Source: Beta vulgaris subsp. vulgaris
Taxonomy: Eukaryota; Streptophyta; Magnoliopsida; Caryophyllales; Amaranthaceae
Assembly (NCBI RefSeq): GCF_026745355.1
Contig: NC_079206.1
Span: forward strand, 11,934,779-11,998,778
DNA: 64,000 nucleotides
Direction: 5' to 3'
The notes beneath the pieces were generated by a model. That model did no database searches. It was not told the DNA's origin and saw only the letters and a program-made list of their open reading frames with translations. Position numbers and translations under genes: made by a program. Positions 12,100-25,600 of this stretch are shown one piece after another (within the stretch, counting starts at the first letter, position 1; the number at the start of each line of letters is the position of its first letter).

Positions 12100-13796
12100 A
12101 ATGATGTGTGATGGAGTGTTCATTTAATGTGCCAATTTTTTTGGAGGGAATTTGGGTTCTTCATGGACCATTAGTCCAATAGACCAATACCATGATTCCA
12201 TGAATCCTAGAAAAGTTGGTCCCCTTTCCTATGTGTATATATGTATATATTTCCTTGCACCAAAAACAAAAATGTATATATTTCCTCTATTTTATTTGAA
12301 ATGAAATATTAGGTAAAATAATACTATCCATTGATCAATTTTGATTCTAATTTATCGTCATTATATAATGAAAAACATAGTCAAATGAAATCTTGTTAAA
12401 TTCATCTCGATTCATACTATCAAATGATAATTTTTTACATTTTTTATGTATGCACAACTAAAGATATTAATGATTAAAGAAATGTGATCTATTGTGTGAA
12501 AAAACAAACGTTTCATTTAGAACAGAACGGAAGATTTGAGCCTGTTCGATATATTGTTTTGTGTAAATATTTTTATATAATTAACTTATATATATATCAT
12601 TATTTTTTTAATCGCACCATTTGGTACTATTTATCAACCAATTTTGTCAATCTATCTTGCATCATCATGTAAGTAAAAATATAGTCAAATGAAATATTAT
12701 TAGGTTTGTTTCAATACGAGGATTTCAAATATCAAACTTTATAATTTTTACTTATATACAATTAGAAATATTAACTTTTTGTGAAGCGTTTAGGCACAAT
12801 ATCTATGTTAATGTATATATTAATAAAAACTTGGAAATATTAAAATGATGTATGTAGATGCAACACCGAAATTTAGATTTTGATTAAAGATTAATACTAT
12901 TACTTCTATTGCCTTTGATTTTGTTATTATCATATAAAAAATTATTAAATTTCACGAATGATTATAACTATGATTATAAATTAATTATAAAATTCTAACG
13001 CTTCGCTATGTAGGCAAGTTGGTTGAGAGTATGAAATTGAGATCGAAAAAAATCTATGTTAATTTTTTTAGTACCCTATTACTCACATTCGTAAGATCCA
13101 ATAAATATCCGATTTGTGGGCACCCAAATGTTTATAGGTTAGATCATAGTCCCATTATCAACTAACCGTCAAAGAAAATATGTTGTTTGGAACACCTCTA
13201 TGTAATTATAGTATAACTATAATAATATGAGTCTCATTTTAAAGTACATTTCCAGCTAGATTTAATAATGAGCCATTATAATTTTCTAAATTATACAATT
13301 GAAGTTATAGTTAACTTATATAATATAATAGTCCCTTGTAAGTTAGGTAATGAGAATCAAACTCTATCTTTTAGTTATCCAGAACTCTAATTATTCATTT
13401 TATTCCAAAATTATAATATGAAATATGTATAGCGACATTTACTATTCTCGCCTATGCTCTACATTTGCGGCTTTAATGAGTTTCTTGACTCAATCCCTTC
13501 TACTCCCTCGGTTCCATAATACACTTTATGTTTCTTTTCTAGAGGAATTAAGATAAGGAGAATATAAAATAATAAACAATTATTGTTATGTGGAAATAAT
13601 TAATGTTAGGAGAGAGGGTAAAGAGCACAAAACATTAAGTGTAAAAATTCAACTTTGGGCTGAATAACACAGAAAAAACTAGTTCCAAGAGGTAATTAAA
13701 TGATTGGGGCATTTTCAAGGTAAATCAAGAATAATTGTGGAATTAAAAAAGAAAATGGAAAAAACATTTTCGGATAACTAAAATGAACTACATAGG
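12100..13796. other. AT-rich intergenic DNA
   Basis: About 1.7 kb of AT-rich DNA between the divergent RAB and membrane-protein genes. No gene, convincing TIR or RNA gene was seen. The only ORF (12484-12672) is low-complexity and unsupported. Confidence 0.5.
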
Positions 13797-14205
13797 CCGT
13801 ATTTGACCGAAAGAGTTTAGAGTTTGCTGTTAGAGTTTTAACTTTTTGTTTAGCAAATTTGACAACTTTTTTTTTTTATAATTGTATTTGGTAACAATTA
13901 TGTGATTGCTAAAAGTGTATTGCCATTTGTTTGAGTAAAATGACATTTATAGATATTTTAATAATACAATGTTAATAGTATCATTAGAGGCAAAAAAATC
14001 ATTGGACATATTTGTATCTAATTCTCTAAAAAAAAAAGCTCCTGTTAGGAGTTTTTTTTTTATTTTGAGAGTTTTCATTCTAAAAATCTCTCGAAAATTT
14101 AATTTACCAAACACCCCTTTTAGAGTTTTTGACTAGTCAAAACTCTAAAAGTGATCCAAAGTTTTAAAAGTGATCCAAAACTCTAATTGTCAAATACCAC
14201 ATAAA
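13797..14205. mobile_element. MITE, same family as 48455-48853
   Basis: The ends are inverted (GTATTTGAC...AGAGTTT on the left and its complement near AAATACCAC on the right). The interior (GGTAACAATTA, GATTGCTAAAA, TGCCATTTGTTTGAGT) matches the 48-kb copy. It is about 0.4 kb with no coding capacity. Confidence 0.7.
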
Positions 14206-14508
14206 CTATATTATAGGACAAAGGGGCTATGTTTCAATCATTTTCTAAAATGTTTATTATGTTACTTTCCAGATAATAAATTATTATTTGAGGATTAATT
14301 TTGATGGACCAAAATATATTTTGGGCTTCTCCCAAAAACTAACAAAAGCTCAAACAAAAAGAAGGAAGAGTTAAAAAGGTGTCCAAATTCAAGAACCAAA
14401 CATCCCTTTCCCTGCCCCCTCCCACTCATTTTTCTTCCAAAAAATCTTCAACATAAAAGCATTACTTTTGCTCAAATCTTCCAAAACACCACAAAAAAAA
14501 TAAAAAAG

Positions 14509-16285
14509 ATGCATAGATCTTCAAGTAACACAAGAGTGGCAGATGATTTTTACAGAAATTCATCATCTTTTTTCTCTTCTCCTGCATCTACTGATGGTGA
14601 AAACATTGCCAATAATGCAAATACAAATGGAAATCTTCCGATGTATAGCCCTGGATCTCACCCTGCTAAAAAGGAAAAATCTCGTCTTAGATCCGCTGAA
14701 AATGCCATTCATCTCATTCCTCTTGTTCTTGTTCTTTGCGCTGTTATCCTCTGGTTTTTCTCCAACCCTGGTTAGAACTTTTTTTCTTCTTGCAAAATTT
14801 CCATTTTTTAAATACCCTTTTGTTTCTATTTTTCTGGGTTTTCATTGATATTGCTTCATTATTTGTAATTATGTTTTAATTTTTGACTTCCATTGATTTG
14901 TTGTTATTCATTGGGAGTTTTTGATTGGAAGCTTTGGAATGCATATTTTCAATGTAATTATTGTAAATATCTATCAAATTATTGTTTGTTAAAGGGTGTG
15001 CAATTTGTTTTCCATGAAGTAGTTCGTCAATTGATTGATTTAATAATTGTGGAATTCTCGTGATTGTTTACTAGAGTCAATGATAATCTTGTTTGATGGT
15101 AGAATTATTAATTTCTTAATAGGTGAACATAGTCTTATTCTTTCACTTTCATCTCGTAGGAATGTTGCTATCAATAGTTTTTTTTGAAACACATAGAATT
15201 ATCTAGTTTTCTTTTTCTTATTAACAATTTTTTTTCCTATAACCTTTGTTAATTGGGGTGTGTTGCCATATTGGTTGCATATAGTCTTCGTTTGGTTGGA
15301 CGTAAAACATTTTCAATGTAAAACATTTTACAATGGAAAATTCAAATGCGAAGCTAATTTTTCTTTGTTTGGTTCAATGTAAAAAAAGTTACGGAAAAGA
15401 GAAAAATGGAAGGGGAAGGGAGAGGATGGATAAGAGGAGAGTAAAAGGTTGCTAAGGAAGAGGAGGGAAAATGTGTTTTCTTTTTTTTTTTTTAACGAAA
15501 ATGATTTTCACTTGTAACTCCCTTGATGGAAAATTTGTTTTGCGCCCTTTACCAAACCAAACAACGGAAAATGAGAGAAAAAGGAAAACTCATTTTCATG
15601 GAAAGTGTTTTACACCCTACCAAAGGGAGTGTTAATCGCAGTCGTCGAAAATCTAGAGATCACATTCTTGTTTAAACTGGACTTGATCCATGGTTGTGGT
15701 GAATTGGTAATGAATATGCATATGTTTACAAGAAAATTTCTCCAAGAATGTCATATATATAGAGAGAGAACTTACCCTCTCAAGTGTTTTTGAGGCGATG
15801 ATTGCTTGTAAGCAACAGTGATCTCCAAGGTCTGAGGAATATATGGATTCAGAATTCATTGTATTACCACCTGCCATTCGTATCGACATGATTGTTTGTT
15901 TTTGTGACAAAATTGCCATCCAATATGAGTGTAATCATCTATCATTTGCTCAACTAATAATATCCTGCTAGACCAAATAGTCTCATTGAATAATTGACTA
16001 ACTCTTAGCACTGGCGACTCGCTGTTCTTTACCCAGTACGTGTTAGTGACACTTTAGCCTCTTGAATTAATGTGGTAATGGATCTGCCATTTCTTTTGTG
16101 AAATTGCAGTTGAAGTTGTGAGTGTCAAGCCTGGTTCGGTTGGTGCAAAGATTGAAGGTTTGCACGAGGCTGTTGGTGTTGATGGCACTCAAAACCGAGT
16201 GCACTTGGAGCTTGAAGATCACGATTTATTGCATCATCATCAGCGCCAGCAGCACCAAACTGTTGAGAAGAAGCGCCTAATATGA
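14509..16285 (+). CDS. Small plant single-pass membrane protein, uncharacterised
   Basis: Two coding exons, 14509-14770 and 16110-16285, join in phase to give 145 residues. The N-terminal half is Ser/Asn-rich and charged (starts MHRSSSNTRVADDF). A basic stretch KKEKSRLRSAENAIH precedes one strongly hydrophobic helix (LIPLVLVLCAVILWFF, about residues 69-85). After it comes a short module EVVSVKPGSVGAKIE and a His/Gln-rich tail ending in KKRLI. No signal peptide is apparent, so a tail-facing single-pass orientation is plausible; the basic residues before the helix suggest a cytosolic N-terminus by the positive-inside rule. I recall plant proteins of this pattern annotated only as transmembrane proteins and do not assign a function. 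The intron (14771-16109) hosts a MITE. Convergent with the monooxygenase gene downstream. Confidence 0.85.
15286..15629. mobile_element. MITE in the intron of the small membrane-protein gene
   Basis: TIR-like ends (CGTTTGGTTGGACGTAAAAC and the complement of GTTTTACACCCTACCAAAG) flank about 340 bp containing GGAAAA/TTTTCC-rich inverted blocks. No coding capacity. Confidence 0.65.
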
Positions 16286-16653
16286 ATGGAGACATCTGAA
16301 TCTTTTGGCAATTTTCTAACTCATGAAGATGAAGAGAACCAGCTTAACCTCTGTTTTGAAGGATAGTCTAGAGAAATGCAGTATGTAGACAGTAGACTCA
16401 ATTACTTTAGATGAGGGAGTGTTTGTCATCATCTGTATTGCAGCTGAGAATGTAGGTTAATATACATATATAGATGACAAAAAAAAACTGTATAAAATAT
16501 GTGACAAAAACAGCTTGATTGCGACTGTAATAAGAATAAGATAGTTATATATGCATGTCTAATATAATTTGTGAGTATATATCTTGACTATATCCCTTTT
16601 TCTCCTCCAAAATACAGTTGGAGACTGTTAAATCTATATGAGTATCGTCACCT
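16286..16653. other. Convergent 3' UTR interval
   Basis: About 370 bp between the stop codons of the (+) membrane-protein gene and the (-) monooxygenase gene, probably both 3' UTRs. It is AT-rich with no other feature seen. Confidence 0.55.
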
Positions 16654-19600
16654 TTACAGAGATTCACAAGCGAAATTTGTATGCTCCAGCAGAGGTCCTA
16701 TCTGAGCTACCTTAGGTATGACAAAGCCATTCCTCACAGCACAAACCAATGGGTTCTCCCACTGGAGGAGTCCGCCAACAAAGTTTGCCCGGATTGTTAA
16801 GGGAAATACACGGGTCCACCTCTCATCGCCGTATGATCTCATCGCATCCTCGATTGACCCTTGACCGTTTCTCATTGCTCCTGAGAGCTTCTTTGCCAAG
16901 ACAACTGCATCCTCCAAGGCACAACATCCACCTTGTCCGAGGTTGGGAGTCATTGGGTGCCAGGCATCTCCAGCTAGTACTACGCCTCCTTTTGAGACAG
17001 GAGGAGTTAGAGCGGGCCATAGCCACCGGTCCCCAAGAGCTGATCTTATGATCGTGTCCTCAGGTGTAAGATCTATGGTGTTCAGCAATTCGGAAGGCCA
17101 GTTTTTGACTAAATCAAGTGCTTCTCTCTTCACCTCCAGTGGATTAGAAACCTTAGGACCTAAAAATATATAGAAACAAAATCAACAACAATTGCATGTG
17201 AGATAGAAATCATCATCTATTATTCATACCAATTGCATCAAAATACCCTGTTTTCATTTAACGCCCATTTGCTTTAGGATTATATCTAAACAATCTACCT
17301 CCCATCCTCTTTATTTTTTTTCCTTTTTAATAGGATATTAGTTTAAGTAGAGCCCTTTCAAAAAAGAAATTTAAGTAGAGCTTTCACGAGGGACAATTTT
17401 GTCTTTTCAACAGAATAGTGCTTGCAGGTAGTATATTGTGGAACGAAAGGCAACATATGGGTAGTTTTATGAGAAGTTGATTAAAACTGGGTGGTTTAAT
17501 GCAATATAACTAATTCTGTAAATCTGTAATTTGCTAGACCTGGAGAGCTTCTGTTGTAGCAGATGAACCAATAGACTTTGGTTGGCGAAACAGGAACAAA
17601 TCCAGCTCTTATTCCTCTTCCATAGATGTAACTCACTTGTGGTTGATGAGGCTGCCCTTCATTATATACTGCCATCCCCCGGATAGCACAATGGCCTGCA
17701 TACTTAGGCTCTGGAAAACCCATCCACTGAGCTAATTGAGACCGGATTCCATCACATCCTATTACAATCTGTGTAACATCATACCAGTAATTAAATGGAG
17801 TGAACATTTGAAGCACACATTATTCACAGCAAATCCAATTTACATCAGGTGTATGGCCCACAGCAGGTTTACTAGTATATATCGTGTACTGCGCGTGTAT
17901 AGTATACAACAGGTTTAACCACTTCAAATAACATAAAAGACAATTACGTGTGAGAGTGATCTTTTTGTAATTTGGGAATTCCAAGTGCTGAACCTCTGTT
18001 GTATACAATACAGCCGTTTTGACACAAGGTTTCGTGTAGTAGCATATACTGATAAGTGATAACTAACAACCTTGGCTGATAATTTAGCTCCATTAGTCAA
18101 CTCTAGTTTGGTTTCCCCTGTTCCTTGATCTGTTTGAATCTTAGCCAACTTGGACGAGAAATGCACAGAATTCGGGGGTAGTTCATCAGCAAGAGTCCGG
18201 AGAAGAACTCCCCTCTCTACTGCACGTACCTCTTGACTATATCATATGTATTTTAACAAAAACTGAGAGAGTAATCCCGAGGGAAAAATTGTAATGCATA
18301 AAACATTACATAAATCTGTGAGCTGATCTGACCTGGGATCCACATCTTTGAACACGAAAGACCGGAGCTCTTTCCCTTCATCTGATTTTATTGACAACCT
18401 GTGCAGATGATATTATGAACAAATTCAGCTTTGAAAGATGATTTTAAGCACAAATTTATTGTGTTTACAGGAATATGTCGCTGAATTTTCTGTCTCAGTC
18501 AAAGACAAATTAGTGATTTAGAGATAACCCATCATTTGATTCCTTCGCGATTTTCTCTCTAATGAAAGATCTTTAGTAGCTTAAATGCAAAATATTATCT
18601 TTAACTCTTAGCATGTACACAATTTCTACAACTTTTTCCAACAATGTAAACAACACATTTGAACCTAAACTATACCTTTGAACCATTCCACTTGTCTCTT
18701 TTTATATTAAAGATCAAACTCGCCTTAGCTTAGAAGGCAAAATTGTTGTAACGTGGCCACGTGGGTGAAATGAAGGAATCCCTTCAGAGCCTAAGGTCAA
18801 TAAGGGGATTCCCCTTAGGGGGGTGTCGTCCACACTGGCCGCACTAGACAGCAAGCAAGGATACGATACAAAATACACGGTATAGGTTGGGAGCAAGTGC
18901 ATACGACAGTGGATATGCAAGTGACCGACCATAAAGGTTGGGAGCATGGCCCTGTTGAGAGAGGGGGATGGAGCCTAGCAAGCTAACCATATTGGTTCGG
19001 GTGCTGTAATCAGTCACCTTCATCTAAAGAGACTTATTTTTGAGATAGCTCCAATTAACCCATTTTGGGGACGTTTTTAGACTTTTTCAGACTGGACGAC
19101 GTTTTTAACCTGTGACCTCCTAAGGGATTGTGATACCTTGGAATGACTGTTGTATGATTCGAAACCCCTTTGTTGCCATCGTATGCCTCAGATTGGCTTG
19201 CTTTCCACAACTCCCTCTATATGCCCTCAAATGGCTCTCGAGGGTACTATATATCAGTTCTAAGACATGAAAATACCTTCAAATAACCCCTGGATACACG
19301 GGAATTGTTGTCCGGGCCTCAAGAATTACCGAGAGCGTGCATTAGATAACCTTCAATTTTTCCTGTTTCTAGGCTGTTTACGGACTTATCTAACGCGACG
19401 AAGTTTTTCATATGGGGGATGACTCTCAGATGTTTTGGACCCCTTTCTTTGCATCCATATGCCTCCATTGGCTTGCTTTGCACCACCCCGTAATGGCTCT
19501 GAAGGCTACTATTGTATGTCTGATCCAAGTCATGGGAGTACCTTCAAAGGCCCTCCTATGGCCTGGGATTTATCCGACGAGCTATATTGCTCGGGCTTCG

Positions 19601-22600
19601 GGAATATCCAAAAACTTGTATAATATATAACCTTCAATTTTTGCCTGCTTCGCAGTTGTTTTCGTAGTTCTCATAACCTAGCAACGTTTTCCATACGAGG
19701 GCTTCCTAAGGGGATTGGGATGCATTAGAATGGCTCTCGAGTGCTTTGGACCCCCTCATTGCCTCCGTATGTAATCTATTGGCTTGTTTTCCAACATCCT
19801 CGCTTCAACTCGAAATGGCTCTGAAGCCCCTCGTATGCCCGTTTCAAGGCATGAAAGTGTTTCAAAGGCCATCCTATGCCTCGATGAGGCGATGATGTAC
19901 TCGTGTGCTCCGTTGGTTGTACCTTAAGTGTGTATTCTAACATTCAATTTTGTCCATTTCAGGGTCCTTTCCGGATTTTTCTAGGCCTGTGGACATTTAT
20001 CATCATAAGGGTTTTGGACGCATTGAGATGCCTCCTAGGTAATAAGGATGAAAATGGATGACATCCGCTTAACTCGATTTTATTAAGCGCGTGAAAACCC
20101 GAAATAAACGGATGAGAAGCGGGTGGCTAGTCAAGCGGGTGATGGATGCGGGTGAAATTTTTTTCATCCGTCACCCGCTTAACACCCACCAATCATCCAT
20201 ATTATCAATTACACATGTTTATTCACTTACTTTATTAAACTTTTTAGTGAAAAATTTTAATAAATATGTATCTTCTAGCATAATGTGTTGTAAAAATTGT
20301 AATATATATCTCTTCACTCGCTAACCACACGACCCTCCCATTCAACCGATGGATGATAGATGGATGGATGTGAGTGATGGCTTATGTGGGTGATGGATGG
20401 ATGCTGGTCGAGAGGATGGATGCGGGTAAAGCTCCATACGCCTTCATTTTTCATCCTTCCCGGTGCTTTAAACCCTTTTGATCCGTCCGTATATCTTCCA
20501 TTAGCTTGCTTTGCACCGTTCAAAACTATGTCATTTCGTATCCGATTGTCATTTAACATTCATAACTTTCCACACGTAACCTTGTGTATGTGGCTCGTCT
20601 TACCTAACGAGGCTAGTTTTCCCATACTTAGTCCACATTATCCATCGCGTTGATAAAAAGTCCTCGACACTTTAGCCTTCAAAACATTTAGGGTTCCTTA
20701 CAAGCCTCTTTTAGCATAAGGGAGATGATTTTAGGGGGTATGATGGGGGATGGATGAATCGTAGGGACACATCAATGCCTAGATCATGGGAGCAAGGACA
20801 CTTTGCCACTTATAATACACATTGCGTATTTAAGTCGACATAAGAACTTGTACTTCAAGGCTGCAGATCTGCTATGCTGGCTTAGTCTATGACACTTGCC
20901 CTTGGGGCTTAAAGCCCCTATTGTAGAAGGAAAATCGACCCCCAGGTTCATGCATCGCTTTTGGCCCAGATTCTGACTAAGACACATTTAGTCATAATCA
21001 AGCGCACAATATCTTTGCTCCACTAGTTTTTCATTTAAGTTCGATTACCAATTGTGGGAACCAACTATTACTCTCTTACTAATCTCAACAAGGAAACTTC
21101 AATCATTGGCCTTCCAACCAAGAATGAAAAATAGATCCACATAATACCCAACCTTGAAGTTTTACGCAAAGTGAATTAGACCCCTAACCCCTTTTTTTAA
21201 GGTGGGAGATTAAGCTCCAACTTAAATCACCCTTTGAACTGATTCGAACTTCAAAACAATATGTACTTCAGAGCAAATACATTATTCATCAGATACATGT
21301 AGCGAACAAATAGCTTTTACTGGGTGAATAATCTTCAAATTAACCAAAATACTTCTAAGACATAACATTACAAGTAAAGAATAAGAAATCATTACCCTTG
21401 AATTTCAAAAAATTGGCTCCTAAGTTCATCTCCAACACCAAGTACATCCAATACTCTCCACCCATTTTTGAAGAGAGTAAGTGATGTCCCTCCTGTTCTT
21501 AAGGAATCTGATTGCTCCAGAACCGTTGATGGTATTCCAAGCCTATCATACAACAACATTATCAAACTAACCAAGTTATAAATTCAAGTACAAAATGTTT
21601 CAGCTCCAAATATTAAGTTCTTATGTATCCAAGCGTACTAGCGTAGCACATCAAGCACATGTAGCACATCAATACAACCATATAAGAAATACATATTATT
21701 CTCTATGTTGAGAATTTACTGTTACAATGATAATCTATTGCAAAATAAATCCTATAGTGTGCATCATTCTCTCAAAGATGAAACTCTAAATTATATCTCA
21801 TATTTATTCATAAAAGAACTTATAAGTCAAAAGTTGAAAATAGTACAAAAAAAATACATAGTAGGCCGGTTGCATTTACATCAAGTGACAAATCTCGTTT
21901 GGGTTTAGTGGGTGATAAGTCATTTTTATATATAGTTTTTAGGTGCATTTAGGTTGCATTTTAGAGCATTTAGTTTCATATTTAGGTTCATTGTTGCATT
22001 ATATTCTTAAGTTTTTCTTTTCTACTTCTATTCGGTATGTTTTCTTGTTTTTGATGAATTTCAGGCATTGAGGACGTATTTGGAGTATGATTAGCTAAAC
22101 TTGAGGATTAGGAGCACTTGGAAAGAAGCTACAATGCATAAGGATCGTTTGCATGTTTCATCGTACGAATTTGAGCGAAAACGAAGCGGAAAATCATTAG
22201 AAGAAATGTGAAAAAAGAGTCATGTCTACTCTTCTGATCATAACTTTTGATGTGCTCCATAAAATCGAGTATTTCCAGCATATTTGGAAACTAGACTTGA
22301 AGAGCTTTCCAACGATAGGTGGCACGCCCCTAGGAGACTTCTAGTCAAGGAGTTATGCCTTTCGGAAGATTGCACTGATTCTGTTGGAATCTGCCATGCG
22401 TACGGGCAAATCACTAATCCGCCTATTAATGATTTATTTAAGACTTTCATTATCTTGTAAATTACTTTCCTAGTCATATTAGGTTAAAGAATATTATTTA
22501 GATTAATTTTGATTCTTTTTCTCTCTCCTCCTCCCCTATCACGTTATTTTATTACTTCCTCCGTTTCTTTTTAAGTGACACATTTCTTGTTTTCACGTTT

Positions 22601-25600
22601 GCCAATGCATTATTTTAACCGTTAATATCTTCAATTATTAATAAGTAAAAATTATAAAAAGTTGATACTAAAGAAATTCACATTCAGACGAATCTAACAA
22701 GATCCCACATGACTATGTTTTTCCTAAAATGTAAATCACCAAAGCTAATTAAAGTTTAAACCCTAATTTTTATTCTTCATTAATTCATGAGTTTCTTTAG
22801 TTTCTTTCCTTGATTTCTTTAATTATGTTTTCTTTTATAGTTTTCGATTTCATTATTTATTTCATGATAGAGTAGTCTAGGGTTTGGGAATCCATGTTTA
22901 TATGATATGATTATTGATTGATATTTATTCGTGGTTTGATTAGTTATTGATTTCTCTAATTGATTAGTGTTTTATTGTTAATCTTGCAATCTGATCAATT
23001 GTTTGATCAAATATTGCTAATATCAAGTCATAGATCGAGAGATAGTACTTTTTAGAGGCTTACCTACAATTAGCAAATCTGATTATGTTGAGCGACCGTA
23101 CTAGCATATGTTGATTTGAGAGCGTTAGTGCCTGACCAAGGATTAACCTGTGCTCTAAATATTTGATTGATTGAACTGTGATGATATTTTGATAGTTTAT
23201 AAGTATAAACATGGTGAACCATTGCCCTAGATCTTTTTAGTTTGATTTTCGTAGTTTGATTAGTTTATAACTTTAATTCAGATATTTGTGATCTTGTTTA
23301 GTTTCTCTATATCTTATAAACTAGATTAAAACGACCATCTCTCTGTGGATTCGACCCTACTTACCCTAGTACATTGTTAGAAGGTTTTGCAGGAATTATT
23401 TTTGACGGGTGTACAACAACCTATCAGTGGGTTATTTAGGGGTGTGCATTTTGGATATTCGATCCCATCCGAAATTTCAGTTCGAGAAAAATTGCGATCC
23501 TTGGATCGGATCATCGAATATCCGGAAACTAATAATAATTGAAATTTTGAAAGGAAAATTTCATGAAATAAGATTCGAATCGGATATCCAACCTTGAAAA
23601 CAGATATTTCGGATTAGATATCCGAAAAATTCACATGTTTCAGATATTTTCGGAACTCAGAAAATGAAAAATTTCGATTTGTATCCAACCCAAAAATTTT
23701 CGGATATCTGAAAAATCGGATCGGATCGACCAGATCAACCAGATCGAATATTTATGAGCACCCCTAGTTATTATTACATCACCATATTATTGCTAAATTT
23801 ATCCGAACTGACTTTATCTAAACCTATTGGAATTTACTAAAGCTTAGCTTATTATTTGAGTTGTTAAATTATTGAGAACTTATCAAAACTTATTGAAACT
23901 TGAGCTTATTTTATGAGTTAATAGAACTAAACTGAACATATTTAAATTTCTTATAAGTAGGAGTTTATTAAACCTGGACTTATTTTTTACGATTTTTTCA
24001 CCAAATACCTCCGACAAAAAAATTTATTCTACTCCAACTTTTTTCAAAATTCACCAAATACCCTCGACTTTTAAAAAAATTCATCAGATTCCCCTGACCT
24101 TTAAAAGAATTACCCAAAATGCCCTTTTGACTAATGGACGTTAGTGCTCCGTTAACTAATCAACTCTAAAATACTCTAATTAACCCTAAAAACCTAATTA
24201 ATCCTAAAAACTATAATTAACCCTAAAAACCTAAGTAACCCTAACCCAACCCCATCCCCCACCCCGTAGCCCCCACCAGCGCCTCCTTACCTACGCATCC
24301 CCCCTCCCTCACTATCGTCGACAACCTTCAATCCCCCTCCCCCATCCCCTTCAAATCCTTCCTTTTACATTTCCGAAACCGCCATTGATAGATCTGAAGA
24401 AATCCGCCATTGTCGAAGATCCAAAACATTGTGACTTTGTTCGAGGGGATGGGGGTCGGGATTGTTTGGGGGTGGGGGGCTGGGGTTGTTTGGGGGGTTG
24501 GGGGGTGGGCTGGTGGGGATGAGGTTAGGGGGGTTGGGGCTGTTGGGGCCGTTGGGGTTGGGGGTGGATTAGGGACAAAGTTAGGTTGACTTATGGTTAA
24601 TGCGGGTAACTTAGGATTAATTAGATTGACTTATGACTAATTAGATTGATTTGGGGCAAACTTATAAATAAACACTAACGGAATACTAACACAATACTAA
24701 TCAAAAGGCCATTGTGGGTATTTTTTGAAAAGTCAGGTATCTGGTGAATTTTTTTAAAGGTCAAGGATATTTGGTGAATTTTGAAAAAAGATGAATAAAG
24801 TTTTTTTAAGGAGTATTTGGTGAAAAAACATATTTTTTAACATATTAGAAGCTTTATTTGTAGGTTAAAACATATTAGATTATCTTATCCGAACAAATAT
24901 TTTTACGACCCGTTTGGTAGTTGGTCATAAATGGTGGTAATGGGAATGAATTTGTGTGTAAATTTGTGAAAAATATCATTGTCCATTCTCATGATAATGC
25001 TAAATTATTATAAAATGTCCACTTTCCTTCTTGAATTTTAATTCCCATCCAATACCACCTACAAGGTGGTAATGAGTGGTAATGAAAATTGCTTCCCTTT
25101 AAAGACAAAAACACAAGTTTAGGGGTGAGATTGCTTGCCTATGGAGAAAAAATGTCTCCCCATAGAAATTTTAAGGGTGCTTCCCTAATAAAATTACACT
25201 TAAAATTCATTTCCAATACCAAAATTTATTAACGACTACCAAACGGGCCGTTAAAGTAAAAAGAACATAGCAGCATGATAAAAAAGACACGTACAGATAT
25301 AATGGACAAAATTAATTGGGAGCATATCGGAAATCATGCTATTAGAATTTAGCCATTTAGGAGTATAATCTAACAACTGGTTACTGAATTGTTTGAACTA
25401 GTTATATAACAACTAAATTGGGAGGACAACCTGGTAGAGCCCTTCGTCTTACTACCTACAAAAATCTGGAGGGAGGTATTATGCACCTGTGAAGAGCGAG
25501 AGCGGTGGCAAGCCCAGCAATTCCAGCACCAACAATGACTACTTCTTCATTCCGGGTATCAGAATTTGAGTTTGATAGACAGAAGAATTTATGTCCATTT

